Assembly: GCF_002294985.1 (NCBI RefSeq)
Contig: NZ_NSGE01000001.1
Location: 620,001 to 684,000 of the forward strand
DNA from: Mesorhizobium sp. WSM3862
GTDB taxonomy: Bacteria; Pseudomonadota; Alphaproteobacteria; Rhizobiales; Rhizobiaceae
Direction of reading: 5' to 3'
DNA length: 64,000 nucleotides
Positions 56,208 through 64,000 of the stretch are shown here, piece after piece. The notes beneath the pieces were generated by a model. It was not told the DNA's origin, did not search any database, and was given only the letters and a program-made list of their open reading frames with translations. Both the position numbers and the translations under genes were made by a program. Every line of letters starts with the position of its first letter. Within the stretch, counting starts at the first letter, position 1.

Positions 56208-57308
56208 TCACAGATCAATGACGCCGCGCTCGCGCAGCAGGATCCACAGGAAGAACGGCGCGCCGGCCACTGCCGTGACGATGCCGATCGGCAGTTCGGC
56301 GGGCGCGACGACGGTACGGGCGACCGCGTCGGCAAGCAGAAGCAGCGAGGCGCCGAGCAAGGCCGAGGCCGGCAGTAGGTAGCGGTTATCCGGACCGATC
56401 GCGAGGCGCAACAGATGCGGCACGACGATGCCGATGAAGCCGATGCCTCCGCTGACGGCGACCGACGCACCGACCGCCGCCGACACGCCGACGATGGCCG
56501 TATATTTCAGCCGCTGGACCGGAATGCCGAGATGGCCGGCGGTCGCCTCGCCGAGCGCCAGCGCATCGAGGCCGCGCGACAGGAACGGCATCGTCGCCAG
56601 TGCCAGCAAGATCACCGGTCCGACCGTGCCGATTTTCGGCCAAGTGGCGCCGCCAAGCGAGCCGAGTTGCCAGAAGGTGAGGTCGCGCAATTGCCTGTCG
56701 TCGGCCACGAAGACCAGTATGCCGGTGAGCGCCATGGCAAGGGCGGCGATCGCCAGGCCGGCGAGCAGCATCGTGGCGACTGACGTCCGGCCGTGGCGCG
56801 TCGCAATGGCATAGAGCAGCAGCGTCACCGCCAGGCCGCCGAGGAAGGCTGCCAGCGGCAGGGCGAGCGTGCCAAGGGCGAGCGTGACAGGCGCAAGCCA
56901 GGTTGTGCCGAGCACGATGATTGCCACCGCGCCAAGGCTCGAGCCGGCCGAGACGCCGATCAGGCCGGGATCGGCGAGCGGGTTGCGGAACAGTCCTTGC
57001 ATCACCGCGCCGGAGACGGCGAGCGCGGCGCCGATCAGCACGCCGAGCAGCACGCGCGGCATGCGGATGTCATAGACGATCAGCCGGTCGCGCGCGGCGA
57101 GCGCCGTATCGGCCGGCACGCCTCCGGTCAGCCAGTCGCGGATGACGCGAACGGCGGACGCGTCCGAAGCGCCCGAGGTCAGCGACAGGAATATGGACAG
57201 CGCAAGCGCGACAGACAAAAGCAGGATGACGATCCTTGCCCGCGCCGAGCGGTCGCCATCGGATGCCCTCACCCTGCCCGCCGGCCCCGCAATCGACTGT
57301 TCGGCCAT
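56208..57308 (-). CDS. hmuU: Heme ABC transporter permease HmuU
   Basis: 366-residue FecCD/BtuC-type permease with about ten transmembrane segments. The characteristic DIRMPRVLLGVLIGAALAVSGAVMQGLFRNPLADPGLIGVSAGSSLGA block and the C-terminal GGIGFIGIVVPHLLRLAIGPDNRYLLP are complete. The ATG at 57308 is taken; a GTG one codon upstream is possible. Spacing to hmuT is 6 bases, indicating one transcript. Confidence 0.95.
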   Translation of the reverse strand: MAEQSIAGPAGRVRASDGDRSARARIVILLLSVALALSIFLSLTSGASDASAVRVIRDWLTGGVPADTALAARDRLIVYDIRMPRVLLGVLIGAALAVSGAVMQGLFRNPLADPGLIGVSAGSSLGAVAIIVLGTTWLAPVTLALGTLALPLAAFLGGLAVTLLLYAIATRHGRTSVATMLLAGLAIAALAMALTGILVFVADDRQLRDLTFWQLGSLGGATWPKIGTVGPVILLALATMPFLSRGLDALALGEATAGHLGIPVQRLKYTAIVGVSAAVGASVAVSGGIGFIGIVVPHLLRLAIGPDNRYLLPASALLGASLLLLADAVARTVVAPAELPIGIVTAVAGAPFFLWILLRERGVIDL

Positions 57309-57314
57309 CACCGC

Positions 57315-58223
57315 TCAGTCCGTGACCTGATTGCCGTAAAGCGAGACGGCGAGGTCGTGGATGGCCGCGGCCGTGCGCGGCCCGAAGCCCAGCAGGTAGC
57401 CGCCATCCATGCTGATCAGCTTGCGAGCAGCTCCCGCGGGCGTCGAGGTGATCGATGGATTGGCCAACAGCTCATCTTCCGAGATCGGCGGACCGGCGTT
57501 TTTCATGGTCAGGATCACATCCGGCCTTGCAGTGACGATCGCCTCGTCGGACATCTGCTTGTAGCCCGAAAAACCCTCGACCGCGTTGACGGCGCCGGCA
57601 AGCTTGATGATACCGTCTCCGGCCGTATCGCTGCCCGCGGCCAGGATCTTGCCGCCCTGGATCGACAGCACGAACAGGACGCGCTTGCGCTCCTTGATCG
57701 CGGCCGTCTGCTTTTCGGCCGACTTCAGCTTCGCGTCCGTCTCCGCAGCGAGCTTCTCCGCCTTGGCCTCGACCCCCAGCGCCCTCCCGACGGTGCGGAT
57801 CTTTACGAGGATGCCTTCATGGCTGTAGCGCTCCGGCACCTCGATAAAGGGCACGCTCGATTTCCTCAGCACGTCGACGGTTTCCTTCGGGCCGCTGCCA
57901 TGCAAAGCGAGAATCCCCGACGGATTGACCGAAAGAACGCCCTCCGGCGACAGCGCGCGCATATAGCCCACATCGGGCAATTTCTGCGCGGCTTGCGGAA
58001 AGGAGCTGGTCGAATCACGGGCGACGAGATGACTTTCCTCGCCGAGCGCATAGACGATCTCGGTGATCGAGCCGCCGATGGAGGCAATCCGCGAGGTGTC
58101 CGAGAAGACGGCCCTACCTTCATCGGCTCCGGCAGGCAGAGCGGCGGCGGCAAGCAGAACGCCGATCAGCGGCGCAAGCGCAGAGCGGAAACGGTGAACG
58201 ACACGCATCGAGTCTCGCCTCAT
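57315..58223 (-). CDS. hmuT: Periplasmic heme-binding protein HmuT
   Basis: 302-residue substrate-binding protein of the heme ABC importer, with signal peptide (basic start, hydrophobic core, cleavage after PAGAD). SIGGSITEIVYALGEESHLVARDSTSSFP is the class III binding-protein opening, and DVGYMRALSPEGVLSVNPSGIL follows. The ATG at 58223 overlaps the hmuS stop (4 bases); a second ATG at 58208 (MRVVHRF) is an alternative. Confidence 0.93.
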   Translation of the reverse strand: MRRDSMRVVHRFRSALAPLIGVLLAAAALPAGADEGRAVFSDTSRIASIGGSITEIVYALGEESHLVARDSTSSFPQAAQKLPDVGYMRALSPEGVLSVNPSGILALHGSGPKETVDVLRKSSVPFIEVPERYSHEGILVKIRTVGRALGVEAKAEKLAAETDAKLKSAEKQTAAIKERKRVLFVLSIQGGKILAAGSDTAGDGIIKLAGAVNAVEGFSGYKQMSDEAIVTARPDVILTMKNAGPPISEDELLANPSITSTPAGAARKLISMDGGYLLGFGPRTAAAIHDLAVSLYGNQVTD

Positions 58224-59281
58224 GCAGCGGTCGGGCTGGGGATGCGGGGCAGGTTCTCGGCCAGGAAGCGCCAGTCTTCGCGCTCGCCCTCGCCTTCATG
58301 GCGCTTGCCGAAGAACTGGATGATCATGCCCCCCTTGGCGTCATAAGCCTCGAGCGACGTGACATGGCCATCCTTGGTCGGCTTGCGTACCGCCCAGACT
58401 TCATGGATGTGATCGGTCCTCAGATGCAGGTGGAAGGTCTCGTCGAGCACGTTGATCCACGGCCCCATCGGCTTGACCGACTTGATCGGGCCGGAATGGA
58501 TCTGGATGCAGCCGCGGTTGCCGACGAAGCACATGATCGGCATCTCGCCTTCGGCCGCGTGGTGAAACATGGCGCTGACGGCATCATTGTCGAGCAGCCA
58601 TGCATAGTCCTGGCCGACCATGCGCACCGCCTCAGGGCGGCTGAGCTTCAGCGTCTTCAGCATGCCGAAGAACTGATGCACGTCGGTCATCCGGCTCCAG
58701 CGGTCGCGGAGGTCGTCGATGCTGGCTACCGAGGCTTGCACCTCCACTTCGCCTTCCGGCGCGCTTGAGGCGATTGCGATCGTCGGCTCCTGGTTCGACG
58801 ATTCAAGGCTCGCCACCAGCTTCTGGTAAGCATAGAGGTTCGAGGCCGCCCGCAGATGCACCTTGTGAACGGCCTCGCCGGCCGCATCGAAGAACTGCAG
58901 GCTGCGGCGGATCTCGCCCCCGTCGCGTTTCTCGACGGCAAAGCCATGTGCCCACACTTTCGGGAAGATGCGCAGGTCGATGTTCTCGCCGAGCACCATG
59001 GCGTTGTGATTGCCGGTGACGACCTTGTCGTAGACGCCGATCTTTTCGTGCACGGCGCTTTCGTTGCGGGTCAGCGCCATCACTTCGCCGACCGCTTCGA
59101 GGCCGCTCAGCAAGTCATTGACGCGCGGCTCGACGCGCACGGCGCCATGGCCGCAATGTGCCGCGACCAGCTCTGCTTCCGAAATGCCGAGTGGGGCCGC
59201 CAAATCGCGCTCGCGCATCTTCGGATTGTTTTCCCGCGAACCCCGGATCTCGTCCGGCGACGGCTTCACGCGTTGGTCCAT
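58220..59281 (-). CDS. hmuS: Hemin-degrading/transport factor HmuS
   Basis: 353-residue cytoplasmic heme-handling protein with the duplicated HmuS fold: each half contains a FFDAAGEAVHKVHL or IIQFFGKRHEGE type beta-sheet core, with MCFVGNRGCIQIHSGPIK and NVLDETFHLHLRTDHIHEVWAVRKP in the second half. HmuS proteins bind and break down heme or deliver it. ATG at 59281 is preferred over GTG at 59290 because AGGTG sits six bases ahead of it. It lies 50 bases after hmuP. Confidence 0.92.
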   Translation of the reverse strand: MDQRVKPSPDEIRGSRENNPKMRERDLAAPLGISEAELVAAHCGHGAVRVEPRVNDLLSGLEAVGEVMALTRNESAVHEKIGVYDKVVTGNHNAMVLGENIDLRIFPKVWAHGFAVEKRDGGEIRRSLQFFDAAGEAVHKVHLRAASNLYAYQKLVASLESSNQEPTIAIASSAPEGEVEVQASVASIDDLRDRWSRMTDVHQFFGMLKTLKLSRPEAVRMVGQDYAWLLDNDAVSAMFHHAAEGEMPIMCFVGNRGCIQIHSGPIKSVKPMGPWINVLDETFHLHLRTDHIHEVWAVRKPTKDGHVTSLEAYDAKGGMIIQFFGKRHEGEGEREDWRFLAENLPRIPSPTAA

Positions 59282-59331
59282 ATCGTTCACCTGCCCACTT
59301 TTTGTCTGCCCTGTTCGTCTACCGATCGTGC

Positions 59332-59538
59332 TTACTTGTTGAGGATCAGCTTGCCCTGGCGGGTGATCTTCAGACGGTAGAGAGCACCATGATGTTCGAT
59401 GCCGATCTCATGCTCGCCCTGGAACAGCGCGTTGCTGGAGAGCGTGCGCACTGACATCGCCACGCGGTCAAAACGCGCGGGCACGTCGTCGGAGCGGCGG
59501 CCGCGGTAGCGAAAGTCGCTTGGGTTATGGCTGTTCAT
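59332..59538 (-). CDS. hmuP: Hemin uptake protein HmuP (HemP family)
   Basis: 68-residue HemP-family protein. The C-terminal half SVRTLSSNALFQGEHEIGIEHHGALYRLKITRQGKLILNK carries the family's I.H.G..YRL..T..GKLIL signature. In Bradyrhizobium HmuP is a co-activator of heme-uptake genes with Irr. It is the first gene of the hmu operon and divergent from hmuR. Its ATG overlaps the stop of a two-codon mini-frame (ATG AGA TGA), which sits five bases after the AAGGG site. Confidence 0.9.
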   Translation of the reverse strand: MNSHNPSDFRYRGRRSDDVPARFDRVAMSVRTLSSNALFQGEHEIGIEHHGALYRLKITRQGKLILNK

Positions 59539-59741
59539 CTCATTCGGTCCCTTTTTCCTGTGCCGGCCACCGGGCCGGTCGCCTCGTCAAATGCCGATTA
59601 AATTCTTGACTCGATTTCTCATGTTTACTAGTCGTGCATTACCGGACTAAATGAGTCAACATTTAAGACGCCGGACGCGATCAAAAATGCGAGCGAGCCC
59701 CGCGCCAGCCAGCATCGAGCCTGAGAATCTGGAGTTGGGGC
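59539..59741. promoter_or_regulatory. Divergent hmuP / hmuR control region
   Basis: 203 bases between divergent starts. It holds the RirA box at 59608-59622, a GC hairpin (ccggcc / ggccgg, 59563-59578) in the hmuP leader, and paired distant half-sites ttgactc (59607-59613) and gagtcaa (59653-59659) facing each other across 39 bases. The AT-rich part before 59680 suits the hmuR promoter. Confidence 0.6.
59608..59622. promoter_or_regulatory. Iron-responsive operator (RirA box), hmu region
   Basis: TGA-CTCGATTTC-TCA matches TGA-N9-TCA exactly. It overlaps the TTGACTC hexamer and lies between the two divergent starts, so one site may regulate both hmuPSTUV and hmuR-tonB. Confidence 0.6.
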
Positions 59742-61931
59742 ATGGGGTTGGTGAATTGGGGACGGCCGACAGATCGGCCGATGGCGAAGGAAATGGCGGC
59801 CTTGCTGGCTGGCGCGGCGGCAATCGCGCTCTGTATGCCGGCGGCCAAAGCGCAACAGGCCACCCAGCCGGCGGCTGACCAGCAGAGCGACCAGACAAAG
59901 AAGGCTGACCAGAAAAGTGCAGGCGACTCGACGCTGCTCGACAAGATCCTCGTCATTAGCCGCACCGGCGAGACGGCGATCCAGTCGCTGGCCTCGGCCA
60001 GCCATGTCGACAAGGAACAGCTTGAGCGCCGCATGGCGACGACGCCGAACGAGATGCTGCTTGGCGTGCCGGGAGTTGCAGTGCAGGCCGACGCGCGACG
60101 CGTCAGCTCCAGCATCAACATCCGCGGCCTGCAGGATTTCGGCCGCGTGGCGGTGATCGTCGACGGCGCCAGGCAGGATTTCCAGCGCTCCGACCACGGC
60201 ACGCAGTCCACCTTCTATGTCGATCCCGAGCTCATCAAATCGGTCGACGTGATCCGCGGCCCGGTCGCCAACACCTATGGCTCCGGCGCCATCGGCGGAG
60301 TGGTCTTCTTCGAAACCAAGGACGTCGGAGATTTCCTCAAGCCGGAAGAGACCTGGGCCGGATCGCTGACCGGTCGCTATGAAACGAATGGCAAGGGCTG
60401 GACCACCAGCGCTAGCGGCGCCTATCGCTTCAACGAGAACTGGGACGTTCTCGGCAACATCGTCTACCGCGACTACGGCGACTACAAGAACGGTGGCGGC
60501 GACACCGTTGCCGGCACCGGCTTCGACGTGCTGAGCGGCCTGCTCAAGACCACCATTCGCCCGACCGAGAACAGCGAGTTGAAGCTCGGCTGGGTCGGCT
60601 CGAAGGACGGGTGGACGGAGACCAGTGGCGGCGTTCCGGCCAACGATGTCGACCTGAAATCGAATACCTTCACCGCCCGCTACAACATCACCGACGATGC
60701 CAAAAGCTGGCTCGATCTCCACATCAACGCCTCTTACAACAAGACGCTTCTCGATCTGACGACGCTCTTCCCGCAGAACCGTTTCGATCCGACGACCGGC
60801 CTGCCCGTGGTGCTGCCCGCCGGGTCGCTCTCGACTTTCGATGTCGGGACGACCGGCATCGACATATGGAACACGTCGCGATTCGAGACCGCCGGCATTG
60901 CGCATGAGTTGACTTACGGCGGTGACTGGGTCGGCGACGACGTCGAAACCGGGGGCACAGCCGGCGGCGACAGCTTCTACACGCCGTCAGGTAAGCGCAA
61001 CGTCTCCGGCGCCTATGTCCAGGACAAGCTGACCTGGGAATGGCTGGAGGTCATCACCGGCCTGCGCTACGACAGGTACAGCCTGAAGGAATCCGAGCAC
61101 GAGACATCAGGCGACCGGCTGTCGCCGCGCATCACCGTCGGCGTATCGCCCTTCGAAAGCGCTGACCTCGCCGGCCTGCAGTTTTACGGCACCTATGCGG
61201 AAGGCTACCGCTCACCCTCGCTGACGGAGACGCTGATCAGCGGTAACCATCCGGCCGGCGTCACCTTCCCCTTCCTGCCCAATCCAAATCTCAAGCCTGA
61301 GACCGGCAAGACCGTCGAGTTCGGCGTCAACTACAAGCAGAACGACATTTTCGAAGGCGGCGACGCTCTGCGGCTCAAGGCCGCCTATTTCAACAACAAT
61401 GTCGAAGACTATATCGACGGCGTCACGCTGTCGGCCTTCGACCCGATCAGCGGCTGCCCGTTCGGCCCCGGCATCCCGATCTGCTTCCAGTACCAGAACT
61501 TCGCCAAGGCCAAGATCAACGGTTTTGAACTGGAAAGCGTCTATGACGCCGGCTGGGGCTATGCGGGCTTCTCGGCCTCGATCATCAACGGCCACACCAT
61601 CTCGTATGAGGGCGAGCGGGCCGACCTTGCCACCATTCCCTCCTCGCAGGTGACGGCGCAGCTCGGACTTCGCTTCCTCGAGGACAGGCTCACCGTCGGC
61701 GGTGAAGTGCAATATAACGGCAAGCCCAAGGGCAATCCGGTGGCCAAGGACTATACGCTGGTCAATGCCTTTGCCAGTTACCAGGCGACCGACAACCTCA
61801 AGCTCGACGTCCGCGCCGACAATCTGTTCGATGTCAAATACACCAATCCGCTCAACGCAAGCACGACTGCCGTCCTCTATGAACCGGGCGTCACGCTGAA
61901 GCTTGCGGCAACCATGCGCTTTGGAGGCTGA
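59742..61931 (+). CDS. hmuR: TonB-dependent heme receptor HmuR
   Basis: 729-residue outer-membrane gated channel for heme. It has a signal peptide (cleavage near KAQQ), a plug domain (MATTPNEMLLGVPGVAVQA to VDVIRGPVANTYGSGAIGG) and a 22-strand barrel ending in TMRFGG. Heme-receptor hallmarks are a YRSP at residues 489-492 (in place of FRAP), a histidine at about 503, and an exact NPNL at 514-517. The ATG at 59742 follows GGAG; an in-frame ATG at 59781 starts closer to the hydrophobic core. A small periplasmic gene follows 5 bases later. Confidence 0.93.
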   Translation: MGLVNWGRPTDRPMAKEMAALLAGAAAIALCMPAAKAQQATQPAADQQSDQTKKADQKSAGDSTLLDKILVISRTGETAIQSLASASHVDKEQLERRMATTPNEMLLGVPGVAVQADARRVSSSINIRGLQDFGRVAVIVDGARQDFQRSDHGTQSTFYVDPELIKSVDVIRGPVANTYGSGAIGGVVFFETKDVGDFLKPEETWAGSLTGRYETNGKGWTTSASGAYRFNENWDVLGNIVYRDYGDYKNGGGDTVAGTGFDVLSGLLKTTIRPTENSELKLGWVGSKDGWTETSGGVPANDVDLKSNTFTARYNITDDAKSWLDLHINASYNKTLLDLTTLFPQNRFDPTTGLPVVLPAGSLSTFDVGTTGIDIWNTSRFETAGIAHELTYGGDWVGDDVETGGTAGGDSFYTPSGKRNVSGAYVQDKLTWEWLEVITGLRYDRYSLKESEHETSGDRLSPRITVGVSPFESADLAGLQFYGTYAEGYRSPSLTETLISGNHPAGVTFPFLPNPNLKPETGKTVEFGVNYKQNDIFEGGDALRLKAAYFNNNVEDYIDGVTLSAFDPISGCPFGPGIPICFQYQNFAKAKINGFELESVYDAGWGYAGFSASIINGHTISYEGERADLATIPSSQVTAQLGLRFLEDRLTVGGEVQYNGKPKGNPVAKDYTLVNAFASYQATDNLKLDVRADNLFDVKYTNPLNASTTAVLYEPGVTLKLAATMRFGG

Positions 61932-61936
61932 GAACC

Positions 61937-62374
61937 ATGAACTTGACGACATCGCTCCGTCTCTTGACCTCGGCGCTGGCGATGTCGCTCGGCCCGGTGC
62001 CGGCGCGCGGCCAGTCCGCGCCAGCGCCGGCCCTTAATCTCGAACTCAACGCCGTGCAGCCTTCGGACAAGGGCTGCCGGCTGACCTTCGTCGTCAACAA
62101 CGCGCTCGGCGCCGACCTGTCGAAGTCCGCTTTCGAAATCGCGCTGTTCAATGAGTCCGGCGTTGTCGACCGCCTCACCGTGCTCGATTTCAAGGACCTG
62201 CCGGTCGGCAAGACGAAAGTCACGCGCTTCGATCTCGCGGGCGCCGACTGCGGCAAGCTCGGCCGCGTGCTGATCAACAGCGCGACGGAATGCGCTGGAA
62301 CCGGCGTCGAGCCGACGGCCTGCATGCGCGACCTGAAGACCTCGACTAAAACCGCCATCGCCTTCGGCGTATAG
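61937..62374 (+). CDS. Small periplasmic protein of the heme operon, unknown function
   Basis: 145-residue protein with a Sec signal peptide (cleavage near PARGQS). The mature region is about 115 residues with four cysteines (GCRLTF, GADCGKLG, TECAGTG, TACMRD), consistent with two disulfides, and alternating beta-strands. No characterised family is recognised. It is 5 bases after hmuR and before tonB on the same strand, so it probably acts in the same uptake route, perhaps as a periplasmic accessory. Confidence 0.75.
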   Translation: MNLTTSLRLLTSALAMSLGPVPARGQSAPAPALNLELNAVQPSDKGCRLTFVVNNALGADLSKSAFEIALFNESGVVDRLTVLDFKDLPVGKTKVTRFDLAGADCGKLGRVLINSATECAGTGVEPTACMRDLKTSTKTAIAFGV

Positions 62375-62485
62375 AGGTGGGGATTGCATCCGGCCCGCCA
62401 GGAGACGCCATGGCGTGGGCCATGGGCGGCAACCGATCTTGATTTGACAATTTCTTATCGCGTACAGCAGGTCTCGGCGCGAGAC

Positions 62486-63451
62486 ATGCAGGACATCAAT
62501 CACTCCTCCGATGCAGGCAGCGAACCGGCGATCACGCCGGCCGAGCCGCTCATGCAGCCGCGGCACTCGGCCGGGCATCGCAAATGGCCGGTGGCGATCA
62601 TCGCTTCCGGCCTGCTCCATGGCGCTGCGGCGGCCGCGTTCCTGCTCGCGCCTGCCGGGATATTCGACTCCATGGACGCGATTCGGGCCGAGGGCGCAGA
62701 TCAGTCCGGCGCCAACGTCACCGGCAGCGCCCTGGACGACCAGTCGTCCGGCGCCGTGGATGTCACCTTGGTGCCCGATCTGCAGCCGGTGAAACGCCAG
62801 GCCGCGCAGCCCGCACCGCCGGTCGAAGCGCAGGAACCAGCAAGCGAACCCTCGACGCCTCAGCTTCCGCCGCAAGCCGTCAAGGAAGCCGCTTCCGCGC
62901 CGGATATCGTGGCGGCCACCAGCCCACGCCAGGATGACCAGACTGTCCCCGACGACAGCAAACCTACGCCCGCGACCGAACTGCAAAGCGCTGAAGCGCC
63001 CCTTGCCGAGCCTCAACAGCCACCGGTCCCCAGTGCGACATCGAGCGCCCCAGCCCCATCGGCAGCGGCAGACCAGACCAATGCAACCGGCGGCACGGCG
63101 GATGGCGATACACGCGACGCGCCTGTTGCCGCCAGCAAGGGCAAGAAACAGGCCGCTGCCGGCAATGCCCTGGAATCCCACTACAGCGGTGAAATCCAGA
63201 AGAAACTTGCGCGCGCCAACCGTCGCGTTTCGAAATCGATCCAGGCCAAGGCTCGCAACAACGCCAGGGTGGTTTTCGTCGTCGCGGCCGACGGCAGCGT
63301 CAGCGACCTGCAGCTCACTGAAAGTTCAGGGTCCGCCGAGCTCGATCAGTTCGCTTTGACGCTGGTGCGCAAGCAAGCCCCGTTCCCTCCCATTCCACCC
63401 GAGACCGGCAAATCAAGTTGGGTGTTCAAGGCGCGGATCGGCCCTTTTTAA
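62486..63451 (+). CDS. tonB: TonB-family energy transducer
   Basis: 321-residue TonB-like protein. An N-terminal cytoplasmic segment and one signal anchor (WPVAIIASGLLHGAAAAAFLLA) are followed by a Pro/Ala/Glu-rich periplasm-spanning region and a C-terminal TonB domain with NARVVFVVAADGSVSDLQLTESSGSAELDQFAL and QAPFPPIPPE. It energises HmuR with ExbBD, whose genes are not in the window. The frame opens upstream at 62384 without a good start. The ATG at 62486 precedes the conserved region. Confidence 0.9.
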   Translation: MQDINHSSDAGSEPAITPAEPLMQPRHSAGHRKWPVAIIASGLLHGAAAAAFLLAPAGIFDSMDAIRAEGADQSGANVTGSALDDQSSGAVDVTLVPDLQPVKRQAAQPAPPVEAQEPASEPSTPQLPPQAVKEAASAPDIVAATSPRQDDQTVPDDSKPTPATELQSAEAPLAEPQQPPVPSATSSAPAPSAAADQTNATGGTADGDTRDAPVAASKGKKQAAAGNALESHYSGEIQKKLARANRRVSKSIQAKARNNARVVFVVAADGSVSDLQLTESSGSAELDQFALTLVRKQAPFPPIPPETGKSSWVFKARIGPF

Positions 63452-63583
63452 AGCCTCCGCGATTTCATCGCCTGGACGAAGTCGGAGAACTTCCGCGCCG
63501 CCCATCGCAACGCCGGCACCGCCAAGGTGCATTATCTTGGCCACCCCGAGTTCGAAGGGTTTTTGGTCGTCGAGGGCGCCTGA
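63452..63583 (+). pseudogene. 3' remnant of an ABM/IsdG-type monooxygenase gene
   Basis: The 43 codons directly after the tonB stop encode a peptide ending AHRNAGTAKVHYLGHPEFEGFLVVEGA, with DFIAWTKSENFRAAHR before it. The FxxWTKSExFRAAHxxAG...YLGHPEFEGFxVVEG pattern is the C-terminal end of antibiotic-biosynthesis-monooxygenase-domain proteins, several of which (IsdG, HmuQ) degrade heme. The first 60 or so residues, with the active-site segment, are missing and no start codon is present. A heme-locus origin is an inference from position. Confidence 0.65.
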
Positions 63584-63616
63584 CCGCCGCTAACGCGGCG
63601 GCCTTCCCGCACCTGA

Positions 63617-64000
63617 TTAGGCTGCCGCGAGCAGGCTGGCATTGCCGCCGGCCGCCGTCGTGTCAACGCAGACCGCGCGCTCATGCGCATAAGCCGCCGG
63701 ATTAAGCACTTCGCCGACCAGCGGCACGATCGGCCCGGCGCGCTCGGCAACCACCTTGCGCACGATGCGCGCCGCTTCCGGCGTGCCGGAGAAGGCAACG
63801 ACGTCGACGCGCAGCGAGCGTGCCTCGACCGGGTCCGGCCGGCCGTCGATCGCCGCCAGCGGCAGGCCCTTGCCGGTCAGCGCCGACAGCGCCGCCGGCG
63901 CGCCTGGCGCCACTGCCAGAACGGCATTGCCGGCGGCTAAAGCCTGGATTGTCTGCGCAAGCAGCGTCTCGGCATCCGGCCCGAGGCAGAGCACCCGTCC
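63617..64000 (-). CDS. putA: Bifunctional proline dehydrogenase/P5C dehydrogenase PutA, C-terminal end (cut by window end)
   Basis: The last 127 residues of PutA, which oxidises proline to glutamate. The visible piece contains VLCLGPDAETLLAQTIQALAAGN, IVPLVGEVLNPAAYAHERAVCVDTTAAGGNASLLA, the family's highly conserved C-terminal block. The catalytic domains lie beyond the window. The gene converges on the tonB group. Confidence 0.92.
   Translation of the reverse strand, partial: GRVLCLGPDAETLLAQTIQALAAGNAVLAVAPGAPAALSALTGKGLPLAAIDGRPDPVEARSLRVDVVAFSGTPEAARIVRKVVAERAGPIVPLVGEVLNPAAYAHERAVCVDTTAAGGNASLLAAA

Noticed and set aside
62441..62475. A third RirA box upstream of tonB (TGACAATTTCTTATC)
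   Set aside because: The right arm reads ATC rather than TCA, so it does not fit TGA-N9-TCA. tonB is probably transcribed with hmuR.

Overview
The window looks like chromosomal DNA of an alphaproteobacterium of the order Hyphomicrobiales (Rhizobiales), most probably Mesorhizobium or a close Phyllobacteriaceae relative. This rests on high GC with strong third-position GC, the rhizobial regulators ExoR and RirA, the hmuPSTUV/hmuR heme locus, a PopZ polar organiser, and a very large FtsN-like SPOR protein. Several core genes (serS, argS, valS, ilvD, tatABC, scpAB) point to the main chromosome. Genus is an inference; no rRNA gene is present.

Layout. 1-12.6 kb is a co-directional minus-strand housekeeping block: dgt, argS, giant SPOR protein, nagZ, scpA, scpB, tatA, tatB, tatC and serS (cut by the window start). 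From 12.7 to 14.6 kb a divergent plus-strand group carries an ErpA-type Fe-S carrier, a glyoxalase-fold protein, exonuclease III and a small secreted protein. From 14.6 to 25.3 kb the minus strand carries exoR, ilvD, a FadL-like porin, valS, popZ, tolC and a protein-L-isoaspartate methyltransferase homologue. tRNA-Cys, a small membrane protein and tRNA-Asn follow.

26.3-43.6 kb is accessory in character. It holds a cyclase-FHA protein, a metal-type RND locus with two permeases around one short adaptor, a divergent beta-barrel protein with an eight-glutamate run, a PepSY-like periplasmic protein, a decayed ABC ATPase gene, an ICMT-family methyltransferase, a periplasmic coiled-coil protein built from five 49-residue repeats, a Gly/Asn/His-rich secreted protein and a secreted cupin. 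Gene density is lower here and several intergenic stretches are empty.

43.7-54.8 kb returns to metabolic genes: cutC, a GNAT, an SRPBCC protein, an acyltransferase, a fumarylpyruvate/fumarylacetoacetate hydrolase with a zeta-class isomerase, DUF4262, a zinc alcohol dehydrogenase, an EamA transporter divergent from a MocR regulator, a MaoC hydratase, a phasin and a DUF445 protein.

54.9-63.6 kb is an iron and heme module. rirA (iron repressor) converges on hmuPSTUV (heme uptake, minus strand), and hmuR, a small periplasmic protein and tonB run the other way. Sequences of the form TGA-N9-TCA, the RirA operator, lie upstream of rirA and between hmuP and hmuR, and an Irr-box-like palindrome lies upstream of rirA. 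A 3' remnant of an IsdG/ABM-type monooxygenase gene follows tonB. The window ends in the C-terminal end of putA.

Best candidates for something new are the RND-adaptor-RND locus with its hairpinless acidic adaptor and divergent acidic barrel protein, and the 49-residue-repeat envelope protein. Both need database comparison that cannot be done here.
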